Positions 13,914 through 21,828 of a stretch of 23,697 bases of DNA are shown piece after piece. The position numbers and the translations under genes were made by a program. The notes under the pieces were generated by a model. The model ran no database searches. It worked only from the letters and a program-made list of their open reading frames with translations, and was not told the DNA's origin. Source of the DNA: Paracoccus denitrificans (GTDB lineage Bacteria; Pseudomonadota; Alphaproteobacteria; Rhodobacterales; Rhodobacteraceae). Within the stretch, counting starts at the first letter, position 1. Every line of letters starts with the position of its first letter. The DNA lies in assembly GCA_003240735.1 (NCBI GenBank), contig QFNE01000029.1, positions 1 through 23,697 on the forward strand, read 5' to 3'.

Positions 13914-15233
13914 TTATTGGGACTGAGCCTGGAATTGCTCCAGCAGTTCGTTCCCGCGTGCCACGACGTTGTCGAGCGCCGCTTTGCCGTCTTTCTGGCC
14001 TGCCAGAACGCTCTCGAACTCTTCGTCGATGATGTTGCGGATCTGGCTGTAGTTGCCGAAACGCAGACCTTTGGAGTTTTCGGTCGGCGGGTTCAGGTTG
14101 ATCTGCTTGATCCCCACATCGCGACCCGGGTTCTTGTCATAGAAGCCCTGCTGCTGACCCAGCTCATACGCTGCGGTGGTGATCGGCAGATAGCCAGAGA
14201 ACTGGTGCCAGTCGGCCTGAACTTCAGGCGAGGAGAGGTACTCAAGGAACGCGGCCGTGCCTTTGTATTCTTCGGCCGGACGGCCTTCCAGAACCCAAAG
14301 CGAAGCGCCGCCGATGATCGAGTTCTGCGGCGCGCCCGGGACGTCGTCATAGTAGGGCAGCATGCCGAAGCCGACCTTGAAGTCCTTGGCGTTGGCCAGA
14401 ACGCCCGACAGCGACGCCGACGAGTTCATGACCATCGCGCATTCCTGCGAATAGAACAGCGGAGGTGCGTTGTCGCCGCCGACCGGGCCGCCGTATTTGA
14501 AGACGCCTTCGTCGGCCCATTTCTTCATGTTGTCCCAGTGCTTGATCTGCACGGGGCCATTCACGGTCAGGCGCGCGCCCGGCCCGCCGAAGCCGTTTTC
14601 TTCGGTCCCGATCGGCTGGTTGTGCCAAGCCGACAGGTTTTCGGTCTGGATCCAGCTGATCCAGCCGGTCGTAAAGCCACATTTTGCCGCGCCCGAGTCC
14701 TTGATCTTCTTGGAGAAGCTTTCGACGTCGGCCCAAGTCTTCGGCGGCGTTTCGGGGTCCAGCCCAGCTTTTTCGAAGATGTCCTTGTTATAGTACATGA
14801 TCGGGGTCGAGCTGTTGAAAGGGAACGACAGCATGTTGCCGTCCGGGTCGGTGTAGTAGCCCACGACGGCCGGCAGGAAGCTCGACTTGTCGAAGGGCTG
14901 ACCCTGTTCTTCCATCAGCTGATAGACCGGCTTGATCGCGCCTTTGGCGGCCATCATCGTGCCGGTACCGACTTCGAACACCTGCACGATGGCGGGTTGC
15001 TGCTTGGCGCGGAACGCGGCGATCGCGGCGTTCATCGTCTCGGGGTAGGTGCCCTTGAAGGAGGGGACGACCTTGTATTCGGTCTGCGAGTCGTTGAAGC
15101 CTTTGACGATTTCTTCAAGCTTCGTGCCCAGTTCACCGCCCATGGCGTGCCACCACTGGATTTCCGTGGCTGCGCTGGCGACCGAGACAGAGGCGATCAG
15201 CGCAAGCGCGGTCGCAGAGATGAGGCGTTTCAT
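13914..15233 (-). CDS. ugpB: sn-Glycerol-3-phosphate ABC importer, periplasmic binding protein
   Basis: The 439-residue product is a family 1 solute-binding protein. A Sec signal peptide (MKRLISATALALIASVSVASA, probable cleavage after Ala21) is followed by IQWWHAMGGELG, equivalent to the WHSMEGELG start of known UgpB proteins. Further UgpB-like stretches are VPSFKGTYPETMNAAIAAFR (about 56-75) and PFNSSTPIMYYNKDIFEKAG. It would capture sn-glycerol-3-phosphate or glycerophosphodiesters as phosphate sources. ATG at 15233 has AAGGGG 6 nt upstream. The 5' region holds a Pho-box array (15299-15327) and a short dyad GTACG-N8-CGTAC (15267-15284) close to the predicted transcription start. The first gene of ugpB-A-E-C-corA; no ugpQ phosphodiesterase gene is in the window. 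Confidence 0.94.
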   Translation of the reverse strand: MKRLISATALALIASVSVASAATEIQWWHAMGGELGTKLEEIVKGFNDSQTEYKVVPSFKGTYPETMNAAIAAFRAKQQPAIVQVFEVGTGTMMAAKGAIKPVYQLMEEQGQPFDKSSFLPAVVGYYTDPDGNMLSFPFNSSTPIMYYNKDIFEKAGLDPETPPKTWADVESFSKKIKDSGAAKCGFTTGWISWIQTENLSAWHNQPIGTEENGFGGPGARLTVNGPVQIKHWDNMKKWADEGVFKYGGPVGGDNAPPLFYSQECAMVMNSSASLSGVLANAKDFKVGFGMLPYYDDVPGAPQNSIIGGASLWVLEGRPAEEYKGTAAFLEYLSSPEVQADWHQFSGYLPITTAAYELGQQQGFYDKNPGRDVGIKQINLNPPTENSKGLRFGNYSQIRNIIDEEFESVLAGQKDGKAALDNVVARGNELLEQFQAQSQ

Positions 15234-15298
15234 GGATTCCCCTTGTTGGATGGGTCGTGTGGAACGGTACGCAACTAGCCGTACGATGCAACGATTTT

Positions 15299-15327
15299 CT
15301 GACTAAATTGTGACGTTCGTGTGACAC
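15299..15327 (-). promoter_or_regulatory. Pho box array (three half-sites) upstream of ugpB
   Basis: On the minus strand GTGTCAC (15327-15321), ACGTCAC (15316-15310) and TAGTCAG (15305-15299) are direct repeats with an exact 11-bp period, each containing GTCA, as in PhoB binding sites CTGTCAT-N4-CTGTCAT. The last half-site is 65 bp upstream of the ugpB start. No clear -10 box is visible about 10 bp downstream, where CATCGT lies. ugp operons are established PhoB targets in E. coli and rhizobia, which raises the prior. Confidence 0.65.
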
Positions 15328-15363
15328 CTTCGCGATCAGCGGTGATTATTGGGTAAGCAATTA

Positions 15364-15394
15364 AAAAAGGCGCAGAAATTTCCTGCGCCTTTTT
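15364..15394. terminator. Bidirectional Rho-independent terminator between the DUF808 gene and ugpB
   Basis: AAAAAGGCGCAG (15364-15375) pairs perfectly with CTGCGCCTTTTT (15383-15394) around the loop AAATTTC. It has a T-run on both strands, so it works in both directions. It lies 10 bp beyond the stop of the minus-strand DUF808 gene, its likely client, and shields the ugpB promoter from readthrough. Confidence 0.9.
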
Positions 15395-15404
15395 GATTTT
15401 GCGG

Positions 15405-16382
15405 TCAGTGAGCGGCCTTCTGCGGGCCTTTGTCGCGGCTGAATAGCCTGAATATGGGGCTGATGACATAGGTCGCGACGGGGATCAGAATCAGGCCCCA
15501 GATCAGTCCGAACACCCCGTCAAAGAACGCGGTGGTGAACCAGTTGGCGACTCCCCCGATTGCCGGCAGGGTTGCCGCGGCTGCCTCGGCATGTTCGCGG
15601 ATCCATTCGTAAGGCTGGTGCTGGCCAAGTTCGTGCAGGCCGTGGATGACGATGTTGCCGCCGACCCAGATCATCGCGGCTGTTCCGACGATGGTCAGCG
15701 CCGTCATGAACTTGGGCATCACCCTGACAATGGCGCGACCGCTTGCCGCGAGAAAACCTGTTCGTGTTTTGGCCAACGCCACGCCGTAATCATCGGCCTT
15801 CACGATCAAGGCCACGAACCCATAGACGGCCACGGTTATCGCAAGACCGACAAGCGCCAGCACCAGCGCCTCGATCAGGATGTTGTGCTCCTCGGGGATG
15901 CTGGCCAGGGCAATCGTCATGATTTCAGCCGACAAGATGAAGTCGGTCTTGATGGCCCCCTTGACCTGCTGTTCTTCAAGCTGGGTGGCGTCGCCCAGCT
16001 GTTGGGCGTCGACGTGGTCGTTTTTCGATGGATGGATGAGGTGCCACACCTTTTCGGCACCTTCGAAGCACAGGTACGACCCACCAAGCATCAGCAGGGG
16101 TGAAATCGCCCATTCCGCAAATGCGCTCAGCAGCAGCGCGATGGGGAGCAGCAGGACGATCTTGTTGAAGATCGAGCCTTTGGCGATTTTCCATACGATC
16201 GGAATTTCGCGATCAGGGTCGAAGCCTTGCACATATTTCGGTGTGACGGCCGCGTCGTCGATCACCGCGCCCGCCGCCTTTGCTCCGGCCTTTAAGGACA
16301 TCGCACCCACATCGTCGATCGAGGCCGCAGAAATCTTGGCAATCGCTGCCACATCGTCGAGTAAAGCGAGAAGTCCCGCCAT
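15405..16382 (-). CDS. DUF808 (YedI-like) integral membrane protein
   Basis: The 325-residue protein starts MAGLLALLDDVAAIAKISA, the characteristic opening of the DUF808 family, and has several transmembrane segments (for example FNKIVLLLPIALLLSAFAEW and ILIEALVLALVGLAITVAVY). A charged cytoplasmic stretch with KNDHVDAQQLGDATQLEEQQ precedes a conserved KTDFILSAEIMTIAL. The function of the family is unknown, and nothing in the neighbours decides it. ATG at 16382 follows AAGGA about 10 nt upstream; upstream in-frame codons lack similarity. It is a single-gene unit: divergent from argS across 232 bp and closed by a strong terminator. Confidence 0.88.
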   Translation of the reverse strand: MAGLLALLDDVAAIAKISAASIDDVGAMSLKAGAKAAGAVIDDAAVTPKYVQGFDPDREIPIVWKIAKGSIFNKIVLLLPIALLLSAFAEWAISPLLMLGGSYLCFEGAEKVWHLIHPSKNDHVDAQQLGDATQLEEQQVKGAIKTDFILSAEIMTIALASIPEEHNILIEALVLALVGLAITVAVYGFVALIVKADDYGVALAKTRTGFLAASGRAIVRVMPKFMTALTIVGTAAMIWVGGNIVIHGLHELGQHQPYEWIREHAEAAAATLPAIGGVANWFTTAFFDGVFGLIWGLILIPVATYVISPIFRLFSRDKGPQKAAH

Positions 16383-16614
16383 GATCTGCCATCCTTGTGT
16401 CTGGGCGCACGCGGCCGTGATGACGCGCTTTTCGATCATCGCGGCCAAACACGCCACCCGCAATCGGGTTTACGCCGAACGGCAATCCCGGCCGCTGCGG
16501 ATGCACTGGATGCCTTGGTTGCGGGCGTGGCTGCGTTTCGCTATCCCGCAGGGAACGTATCCTTGGACATGAAAAGCCCGCGCCATCTGGGCGCACGGCC
16601 AAGAAAGCACCGCC

Positions 16615-18360
16615 ATGAACCTTTTCGCCGATATCCGCGCCCTCGTGCTGTCCACCTTGGATGAACTGACGCGCGATGGCACGCTGCCGCAAGGATTGGA
16701 TTTCGCCGCCGTCACGGTCGAACCGCCACGTGATCCCGCGCATGGTGACATGGCCACGAACGCGGCCATGGTTCTGGCGAAACCTGCGGGAAAGAAACCG
16801 CGCGAGATTGCTGACAAGCTCGCCGCCAAACTAGCGGAAGACCCCCGCATCACGTCGGCCGAGGTCGCTGGCCCGGGCTTCCTGAACCTGCGTCTTGCGC
16901 CGACCGAGTGGCAAGGTGTCGTCAGCGCCGTTCTGGACGAAGGCGCAACCTACGGACGGTCAAGGATCGGGCAGGGGACACGGGTCAACGTCGAGTTCGT
17001 CAGCGCCAACCCGACCGGTCCCATGCATGTCGGCCATACGCGCGGCGCGGTTTTCGGCGATGCCTTGGCCGCGCTTCTGGACTTTGCCGGCTATGACGTC
17101 ACGCGCGAATACTACGTCAACGACGGCGGCGCGCAGGTGGATGTGCTCGCACGCTCGGCCTTTGAACGCTACCGCGAGGCCCACGGGCTTGAACCCCAGA
17201 TCAGCGAGGGGCTGTATCCCGGCGACTATCTTATTCCTGTCGGAGAGGCTCTGAAGGCGAAGTACGGCGACACGCTGCTGGACGAACCCGAGGACGTCTG
17301 GCTTGCCGAGATCCGCGAGTTCGCGACTAAGGCGATGATGGAATCGATCCGCGATGATCTCGCGAGCCTTGGGGTGAAGATGGACGTCTATTCGTCCGAA
17401 AAGGCGCTGTACGGCACGGGCCGGATCGAGGCTGCGATCGATCATCTGCGCGATGCAGGGCTGATCTATGAAGGCATGCTGGAGCCACCAAAGGGAAAGA
17501 CCCCAGAGGATTGGGAGCCGCGCGAGCAGACACTGTTCCGGTCGTCCGCGCATGGCGACGACGTGGACCGTCCCGTGAAGAAATCGGACGGATCGTGGAC
17601 CTATTTCGCGCCTGACATCGCGTATCACTGGGACAAGATCGACCGCGGCTTTGACGTTCTGATCGACGTGTTTGGCGCCGATCATGGCGGCTACGTCAAG
17701 CGCATGACGGCCGCAGTCAGCGCGCTGTCGAATGGCCGCGTGCCGTTGGACGTCAAGCTGATCCAGCTGGTCAAGCTGTTCAAGAATGGCGAGCCCTTCA
17801 AGATGTCCAAGCGGGCCGGCACGTTTGTCACACTAAGCGACGTGATCGAGCAGGCTGGCGCCGACGTCACCCGTTTCCACATGCTGACCCGCAAGAACGA
17901 CGCCCCGCTGGATTTCGACTTCGACAAGGTTCTGGAGCAGTCCAAGGACAACCCTGTCTGGTACGTCCAATACGCCAGCGCACGGGTCAATTCGGTCATG
18001 AAGCGCGCCGAGGAGATGGGCGTCGATGTGTCCGACGCGGGTTTAGCCAAAGCCGACCTGTCTCGGCTTTCGCATCCCGCAGAACTGGGCGTCGCGGCCA
18101 AGCTGGCCGAATGGCCGCGCGTCATCGAAATCGCCGCCCGCGCCAATGAGCCGCACCGCATTGCGTTCTATCTTTATGACCTCGCGTCGGACCTGCATGC
18201 GCTGTGGAACCGCGGCAATGACGATGTGTCACTGCGTTTCGTGCAGGATGGCGATCCTGCCACTACGGCGGCGAAAATCGCCTTGGTCCGCGCAGTTGGC
18301 GTTGTCATTTCGAACGGTTTGGGTATTTTGGGCGTCACTCCGGCAAAGGAAATGCGCTGA
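16615..18360 (+). CDS. argS: Arginyl-tRNA synthetase
   Basis: The 581-residue class Ia synthetase charges tRNA-Arg. An N-terminal additional domain typical of ArgRS (about 1-118, with DMATNAAMVLAKPAGKKP) is followed by the HIGH motif in ANPTGPMHVGHTRGAVFGDA (131-150; HVGH 138-141), YYVNDGGAQVD (166-176), the KMSKS-loop equivalent FKMSKRAGTF (395-404) and a C-terminal anticodon-binding helical domain ending in a Met-Arg tail. ATG at 16615 has AAGAAAG upstream. The 232-bp upstream region, shared with the divergent DUF808 gene, shows no convincing promoter, riboswitch or small gene. The SPOR gene follows after 81 bp. Confidence 0.97.
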   Translation: MNLFADIRALVLSTLDELTRDGTLPQGLDFAAVTVEPPRDPAHGDMATNAAMVLAKPAGKKPREIADKLAAKLAEDPRITSAEVAGPGFLNLRLAPTEWQGVVSAVLDEGATYGRSRIGQGTRVNVEFVSANPTGPMHVGHTRGAVFGDALAALLDFAGYDVTREYYVNDGGAQVDVLARSAFERYREAHGLEPQISEGLYPGDYLIPVGEALKAKYGDTLLDEPEDVWLAEIREFATKAMMESIRDDLASLGVKMDVYSSEKALYGTGRIEAAIDHLRDAGLIYEGMLEPPKGKTPEDWEPREQTLFRSSAHGDDVDRPVKKSDGSWTYFAPDIAYHWDKIDRGFDVLIDVFGADHGGYVKRMTAAVSALSNGRVPLDVKLIQLVKLFKNGEPFKMSKRAGTFVTLSDVIEQAGADVTRFHMLTRKNDAPLDFDFDKVLEQSKDNPVWYVQYASARVNSVMKRAEEMGVDVSDAGLAKADLSRLSHPAELGVAAKLAEWPRVIEIAARANEPHRIAFYLYDLASDLHALWNRGNDDVSLRFVQDGDPATTAAKIALVRAVGVVISNGLGILGVTPAKEMR

Positions 18361-18441
18361 TACAAGGCGCGCCCTTCGACGGGGTTTGGAAGGCAGTCAA
18401 CGGCAAGCCGGGCAAACCGGCGCGAGACAGGCGGGACAGTT

Positions 18442-19620
18442 ATGACGGTTGTGGATTTCCGCAGTGGCGGATTCGACGGCGTCCGGCGCGATGACGCGCG
18501 GGACTACGGTTTCTATCAGCAAGCCCCCGAAGCCGAATATGACGATGACGCATGGGACGATGCGCGCTTTGCCACGCAATCGCCTGACGTCCCGCTGACC
18601 CAGCGCGATTCGCTGGTCGGCCGTGTCGCGCGACTGGGCCATTATCTTGGCGCGATCCTGTCGGTCATCCTGATGCTGGGTCTGGGCGTGTGGGGCTATC
18701 GCCTCGTCACCGTCGATGTATCCGGCATCCCCGTGATCCGCGCCCTGGAAGGCGAGGCGCGCACCGCCCCCGATAACCCCGGCGGAGAGTTGAGCGACCG
18801 CACCGGTCTGGCCGTCAACCAGGTTGCCGGTGGCGTCGCCGCGCGGCCTGCCGACAGCGTGGCCATCGCCCCGCAAGCGACCGGACTTGATGCGCAGGAC
18901 GTGGCCATGGGCCAGCTTGGCGCAACCGCGCAACCCGGCGTCGCTGCCGAAGAAGAGGCTGTTCCGGCTGACGAGGCGCCGGTCATCGCGATGACCGATG
19001 CGCAAGTCACAGCCCGTATCGCTGAAGAAAAGAAAGCTGCCGAGGCCGCCGCCCTAGCCGCCGCCGAAGTCGAGGCGAGCGCGACCCCCGGTCTGCCGGG
19101 TGTCGAGGCACCGGTGAACGAAGCAGTGACCGATCTTGCCGGCGTTCAGACGCAGGAAACCGCGATTTCGACCGCACTGAACGAGGCGGCGCAAGCCGGG
19201 ACCAACCGTCCGGCACCGCGTCCGCAGCGAATCGCTGCCGCCGCGGCAACCGTTCCTGTCGCAGCACCCGTTGAGGCCGCCGAAGTCGCTGTCGTGGAAG
19301 ATGTCCCAACCGCCAAGGCCGAAGTGGCCAAGGTGACTCAGGCTGAGGCTGACCCTGTCCACGTCGCCAGCGGGGCACCGCTGGTTCAGATCGGCGCGTT
19401 CGACAGCAATGCGATCGCGCAGTCGGAATTCGCCCGGGTTTCGGGCCGCTACGGCGATCTGTTCGCCGGCAAATCGCCGGTGGTCGTCAAGCATCAGGCC
19501 GGTGGCCGTACCTTCTGGCGTCTGCGCGTCGCCGGGTTTGAAAACCGCGATGCCGCGCGTAAGTTCTGCGCCAGTCTGATAGCGGCGGGCACCGACTGTA
19601 TCCCGGCCACCTCCAAGTGA
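18442..19620 (+). CDS. SPOR domain-containing single-pass membrane protein
   Basis: The 392-residue protein has an acidic cytoplasmic N-terminus (about 1-67), one transmembrane helix (about 68-89, LGAILSVILMLGLGVWGYRL), a long Ala/Pro/Glu-rich periplasmic stretch (about 100-310) and a C-terminal SPOR domain (about 312-390, PLVQIGAFDSNAIAQSEF ... FWRLRVAGFENRDAARKFC). This FtsN-like topology suggests a peptidoglycan-binding protein recruited to the division site. Cys376 and Cys386 form a C-x9-C pair. It lies between argS and nagZ, a neighbourhood common in alphaproteobacteria, and its TGA overlaps the nagZ GTG start by 4 nt, so the two are translationally coupled. ATG at 18442 is the only sensible start. 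Confidence 0.88.
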   Translation: MTVVDFRSGGFDGVRRDDARDYGFYQQAPEAEYDDDAWDDARFATQSPDVPLTQRDSLVGRVARLGHYLGAILSVILMLGLGVWGYRLVTVDVSGIPVIRALEGEARTAPDNPGGELSDRTGLAVNQVAGGVAARPADSVAIAPQATGLDAQDVAMGQLGATAQPGVAAEEEAVPADEAPVIAMTDAQVTARIAEEKKAAEAAALAAAEVEASATPGLPGVEAPVNEAVTDLAGVQTQETAISTALNEAAQAGTNRPAPRPQRIAAAAATVPVAAPVEAAEVAVVEDVPTAKAEVAKVTQAEADPVHVASGAPLVQIGAFDSNAIAQSEFARVSGRYGDLFAGKSPVVVKHQAGGRTFWRLRVAGFENRDAARKFCASLIAAGTDCIPATSK

Positions 19621-20630
19621 GCGATCATGCCACGACCCTGACGTCCGGCGCTATCATGCTGGGCGTTTCAGGGCTGGAACTGACAGAGTGGGAGCGCGGC
19701 TTTCTGCGCGACGCCAATCCGCTTGGGTTCATCCTGTTTGCCCGCAATGTGGACAACCCCGATCAGCTACGACGTCTGACGTCCGATCTGAGGGAAGTGG
19801 TCGGCCGCGACGCCATGGTGATGGTCGATCAGGAAGGTGGGCGCGTTCAGCGCCTGCGCTCGCCGCATTGGACCGACTTTCCCGCACCTCTGGATGCCGC
19901 AGTCGCGGGGCCCCAGGCGGCAAAGCTGCGCTACCAACTGCTGGGGCAGGAACTGCGCGCCGTCGGCATCGACGCCGATGCAGCACCCACGCTGGACGTG
20001 GCGCGCGAGGCGACGCATCCGTTTCTGTTCAACCGTTGCCACGGGCATGACGCTGACACGGTGGCCCGGATGGGTCGCGCGGTTGCGGACGGCTTGCTGG
20101 CAGCGGGCGTTCTACCCTGCATGAAGCATATGCCCGGGCACGGCCTTGCGGTCGTTGACAGCCACAAGGATTTGCCGGTCGTCGATGCGTCACCCGACCA
20201 ACTGGCCGCGATTGATTTCGCCCCGTTCAAAGTCTTGGCGGACCTGCCGATGGGTATGACGGCCCACATCCGCTTTACCGCGCTTGACGATCAACCGGCG
20301 ACGGCGTCCCGCCGGATGATCGGAATCATACGGCAGCAGATCGGCTTCGACGGACTTCTGTTCAGCGACGACATCGGCATGAACGCGTTGGCTGGCACGA
20401 TCGGTGAACGTGCGCAGGCATCCATCGACGCAGGCTGCGATGTGGTCCTGCAGTGCTCTGGCGTTGCTGAAGATATGCAGGCGGCGGTGAAAGCCGCTGG
20501 CGTTCTGTCGTCTGACGCCGTCCGCCGCGCCGACCGCGCCTTGGCGATGCGCCGTCCGCCCGACACGACTGATCCTGTTGAATTGCGCGCCCGCTTGTCT
20601 GAACTGGAACGCGCGGCGGGCATCGCCTGA
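19617..20630 (+). CDS. nagZ: Beta-N-acetylhexosaminidase NagZ (GH3)
   Basis: NagZ removes N-acetylglucosamine from anhydro-muropeptides in the cytoplasm during cell-wall recycling. The 337-residue GH3 enzyme has MVDQEGGRVQRLR (69-81), the catalytic loop KHMPGHGLAVVDSHKDLP (170-187) with the Asp-Ser-His acid/base element, and FSDDIGMNAL (249-258) containing the nucleophile Asp. The start is GTG at 19617, overlapping the SPOR gene stop as GTGA; an ATG at 19656 (residue 14) would remove the first conserved strand. In many alphaproteobacteria nagZ is followed by scpA-scpB; here a 79-bp gap leads to hisC instead. Confidence 0.94.
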   Translation: MSDHATTLTSGAIMLGVSGLELTEWERGFLRDANPLGFILFARNVDNPDQLRRLTSDLREVVGRDAMVMVDQEGGRVQRLRSPHWTDFPAPLDAAVAGPQAAKLRYQLLGQELRAVGIDADAAPTLDVAREATHPFLFNRCHGHDADTVARMGRAVADGLLAAGVLPCMKHMPGHGLAVVDSHKDLPVVDASPDQLAAIDFAPFKVLADLPMGMTAHIRFTALDDQPATASRRMIGIIRQQIGFDGLLFSDDIGMNALAGTIGERAQASIDAGCDVVLQCSGVAEDMQAAVKAAGVLSSDAVRRADRALAMRRPPDTTDPVELRARLSELERAAGIA

Positions 20631-20709
20631 TCGCGTGCTGACGATCGTTCCTCTTTCCAACACTCGTCCTGCCCCCTAGAAGTGCCGTTGGATCAAAGGG
20701 AAGGCAGCC

Positions 20710-21828
20710 ATGGCGCAAAAGATTGCACCGCAGCCCGGCATCATGGACATCGTTCTGTATCAGCCGGGGGTTTCCGCGCTGGGTGATCGGACCGATATCA
20801 TCAAGCTCAGCTCGAACGAAAATCCCTTTGGGCCGTCGCCCAAGGCGCGCGATGCGGTCGTTCGGTCCGCGCATTCCATGCACCGCTATCCCTCGACCGA
20901 TCACGCGGAGCTGCGGCAGGCGATTGCCGAAGTTCACAAGCTGGACGCCGCGCGGATCATCTGCGGCAACGGCTCGGACGAGATCATCCACTTCCTGTGC
21001 CAGTGCTATGCCGGACCGGGGACCGAGGTGCTGTATACTGAACACGGATTTTCGATGTACCGGATCAGCGCCCTTGCCGCCGGGGCAACGCCCGTTTCTG
21101 CACCCGAACGCGAGCGTGTCACCGACATCGATGCGCTGATCGCCGCCGCCACGCCTGCGACGCGGCTGATCTTTGTGGCCAATCCGAACAACCCCACCGG
21201 CACGATGGTCCCGCTGGCAGAGCTGGAACGGCTGGCTCTGGCGGTCCCGCAGGCTCTTCTGGTGATCGACGCAGCCTATGCGGAATATGCTGGCGACGAC
21301 TACGACGGCGGGGCCGAACTGGCCGGGCGGTTGCCGAATGTCGTCATGACGCGGACGTTTTCGAAGATCTACGGACTGGGCGGGCTGCGGGTCGGCTGGG
21401 GCTATGCCTCGCGCGATGTGATCGACGTCCTGAACCGGATCCGCGGACCGTTCAACCTGTCGCAGCCCGCGTTGGACGGGGCGGAGGCGGCTGTGCGCGA
21501 TCGCGTCCATGTGGATCACGCACGGTCAGAAAACGAACGCTTGCGCGGCTGGCTGGCCGCAGCACTGGCCGAACGGGGGGTGCCGTCCGATGCGTCCTTT
21601 GGCAATTTCATCCTCGCCCGATTCGACGACGCATCCACCGCAGACGCGTGCGACGCGGCGTTGAAGCAGGACGGCATCATCGTGCGCAAGGTTGGCGGCT
21701 ATGGCCTGCCGAACTGCCTGCGGATCACCATCGGCGATGAGGCGTCCTGCCGCCGTGTCGTGCACATCATCGGCCAGTTCATGGCCGACCGCGCATCTGC
21801 CGCGAAGACGGAACCGGACGAAAAATGA
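20710..21828 (+). CDS. hisC: Histidinol-phosphate aminotransferase (possible dual role in aromatic transamination)
   Basis: The 372-residue fold-type I PLP enzyme has SSNENPFGPSP (34-44), the cofactor-phosphate motif CGNGSDE (85-91), NPNNPTG (158-164), Asp187/Tyr190 of the PLP pocket and the Schiff-base Lys219 in TFSKIYGLGGLRVGW (216-230). HisC converts imidazole-acetol phosphate to histidinol phosphate. It overlaps tyrC by 4 nt (ATGA), as in many alphaproteobacteria, which suggests that it also transaminates 4-hydroxyphenylpyruvate or prephenate for tyrosine and phenylalanine synthesis; this is inference from context. ATG at 20710 has AAGGGAAGG upstream. No other his genes are in the window. 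Confidence 0.92.
   Translation: MAQKIAPQPGIMDIVLYQPGVSALGDRTDIIKLSSNENPFGPSPKARDAVVRSAHSMHRYPSTDHAELRQAIAEVHKLDAARIICGNGSDEIIHFLCQCYAGPGTEVLYTEHGFSMYRISALAAGATPVSAPERERVTDIDALIAAATPATRLIFVANPNNPTGTMVPLAELERLALAVPQALLVIDAAYAEYAGDDYDGGAELAGRLPNVVMTRTFSKIYGLGGLRVGWGYASRDVIDVLNRIRGPFNLSQPALDGAEAAVRDRVHVDHARSENERLRGWLAAALAERGVPSDASFGNFILARFDDASTADACDAALKQDGIIVRKVGGYGLPNCLRITIGDEASCRRVVHIIGQFMADRASAAKTEPDEK

Noticed and set aside
13917..15278. A 453-residue plus-strand open frame antisense to ugpB
   Set aside because: ugpB on the other strand has a signal peptide, family motifs and operon context; the antisense product is Arg/Val/Phe-rich without domains.
16383..16614. Searched the largest gap (232 bp) for a small gene, riboswitch, T-box or a remnant of another gene upstream of argS
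   Set aside because: No frame with a ribosome site and plausible composition, no clear hairpin-plus-T-run and no recognisable aptamer elements were found.
20362..21519. A 385-residue minus-strand open frame across nagZ and hisC
   Set aside because: It crosses a gene boundary of two well-supported plus-strand genes and has no domain.
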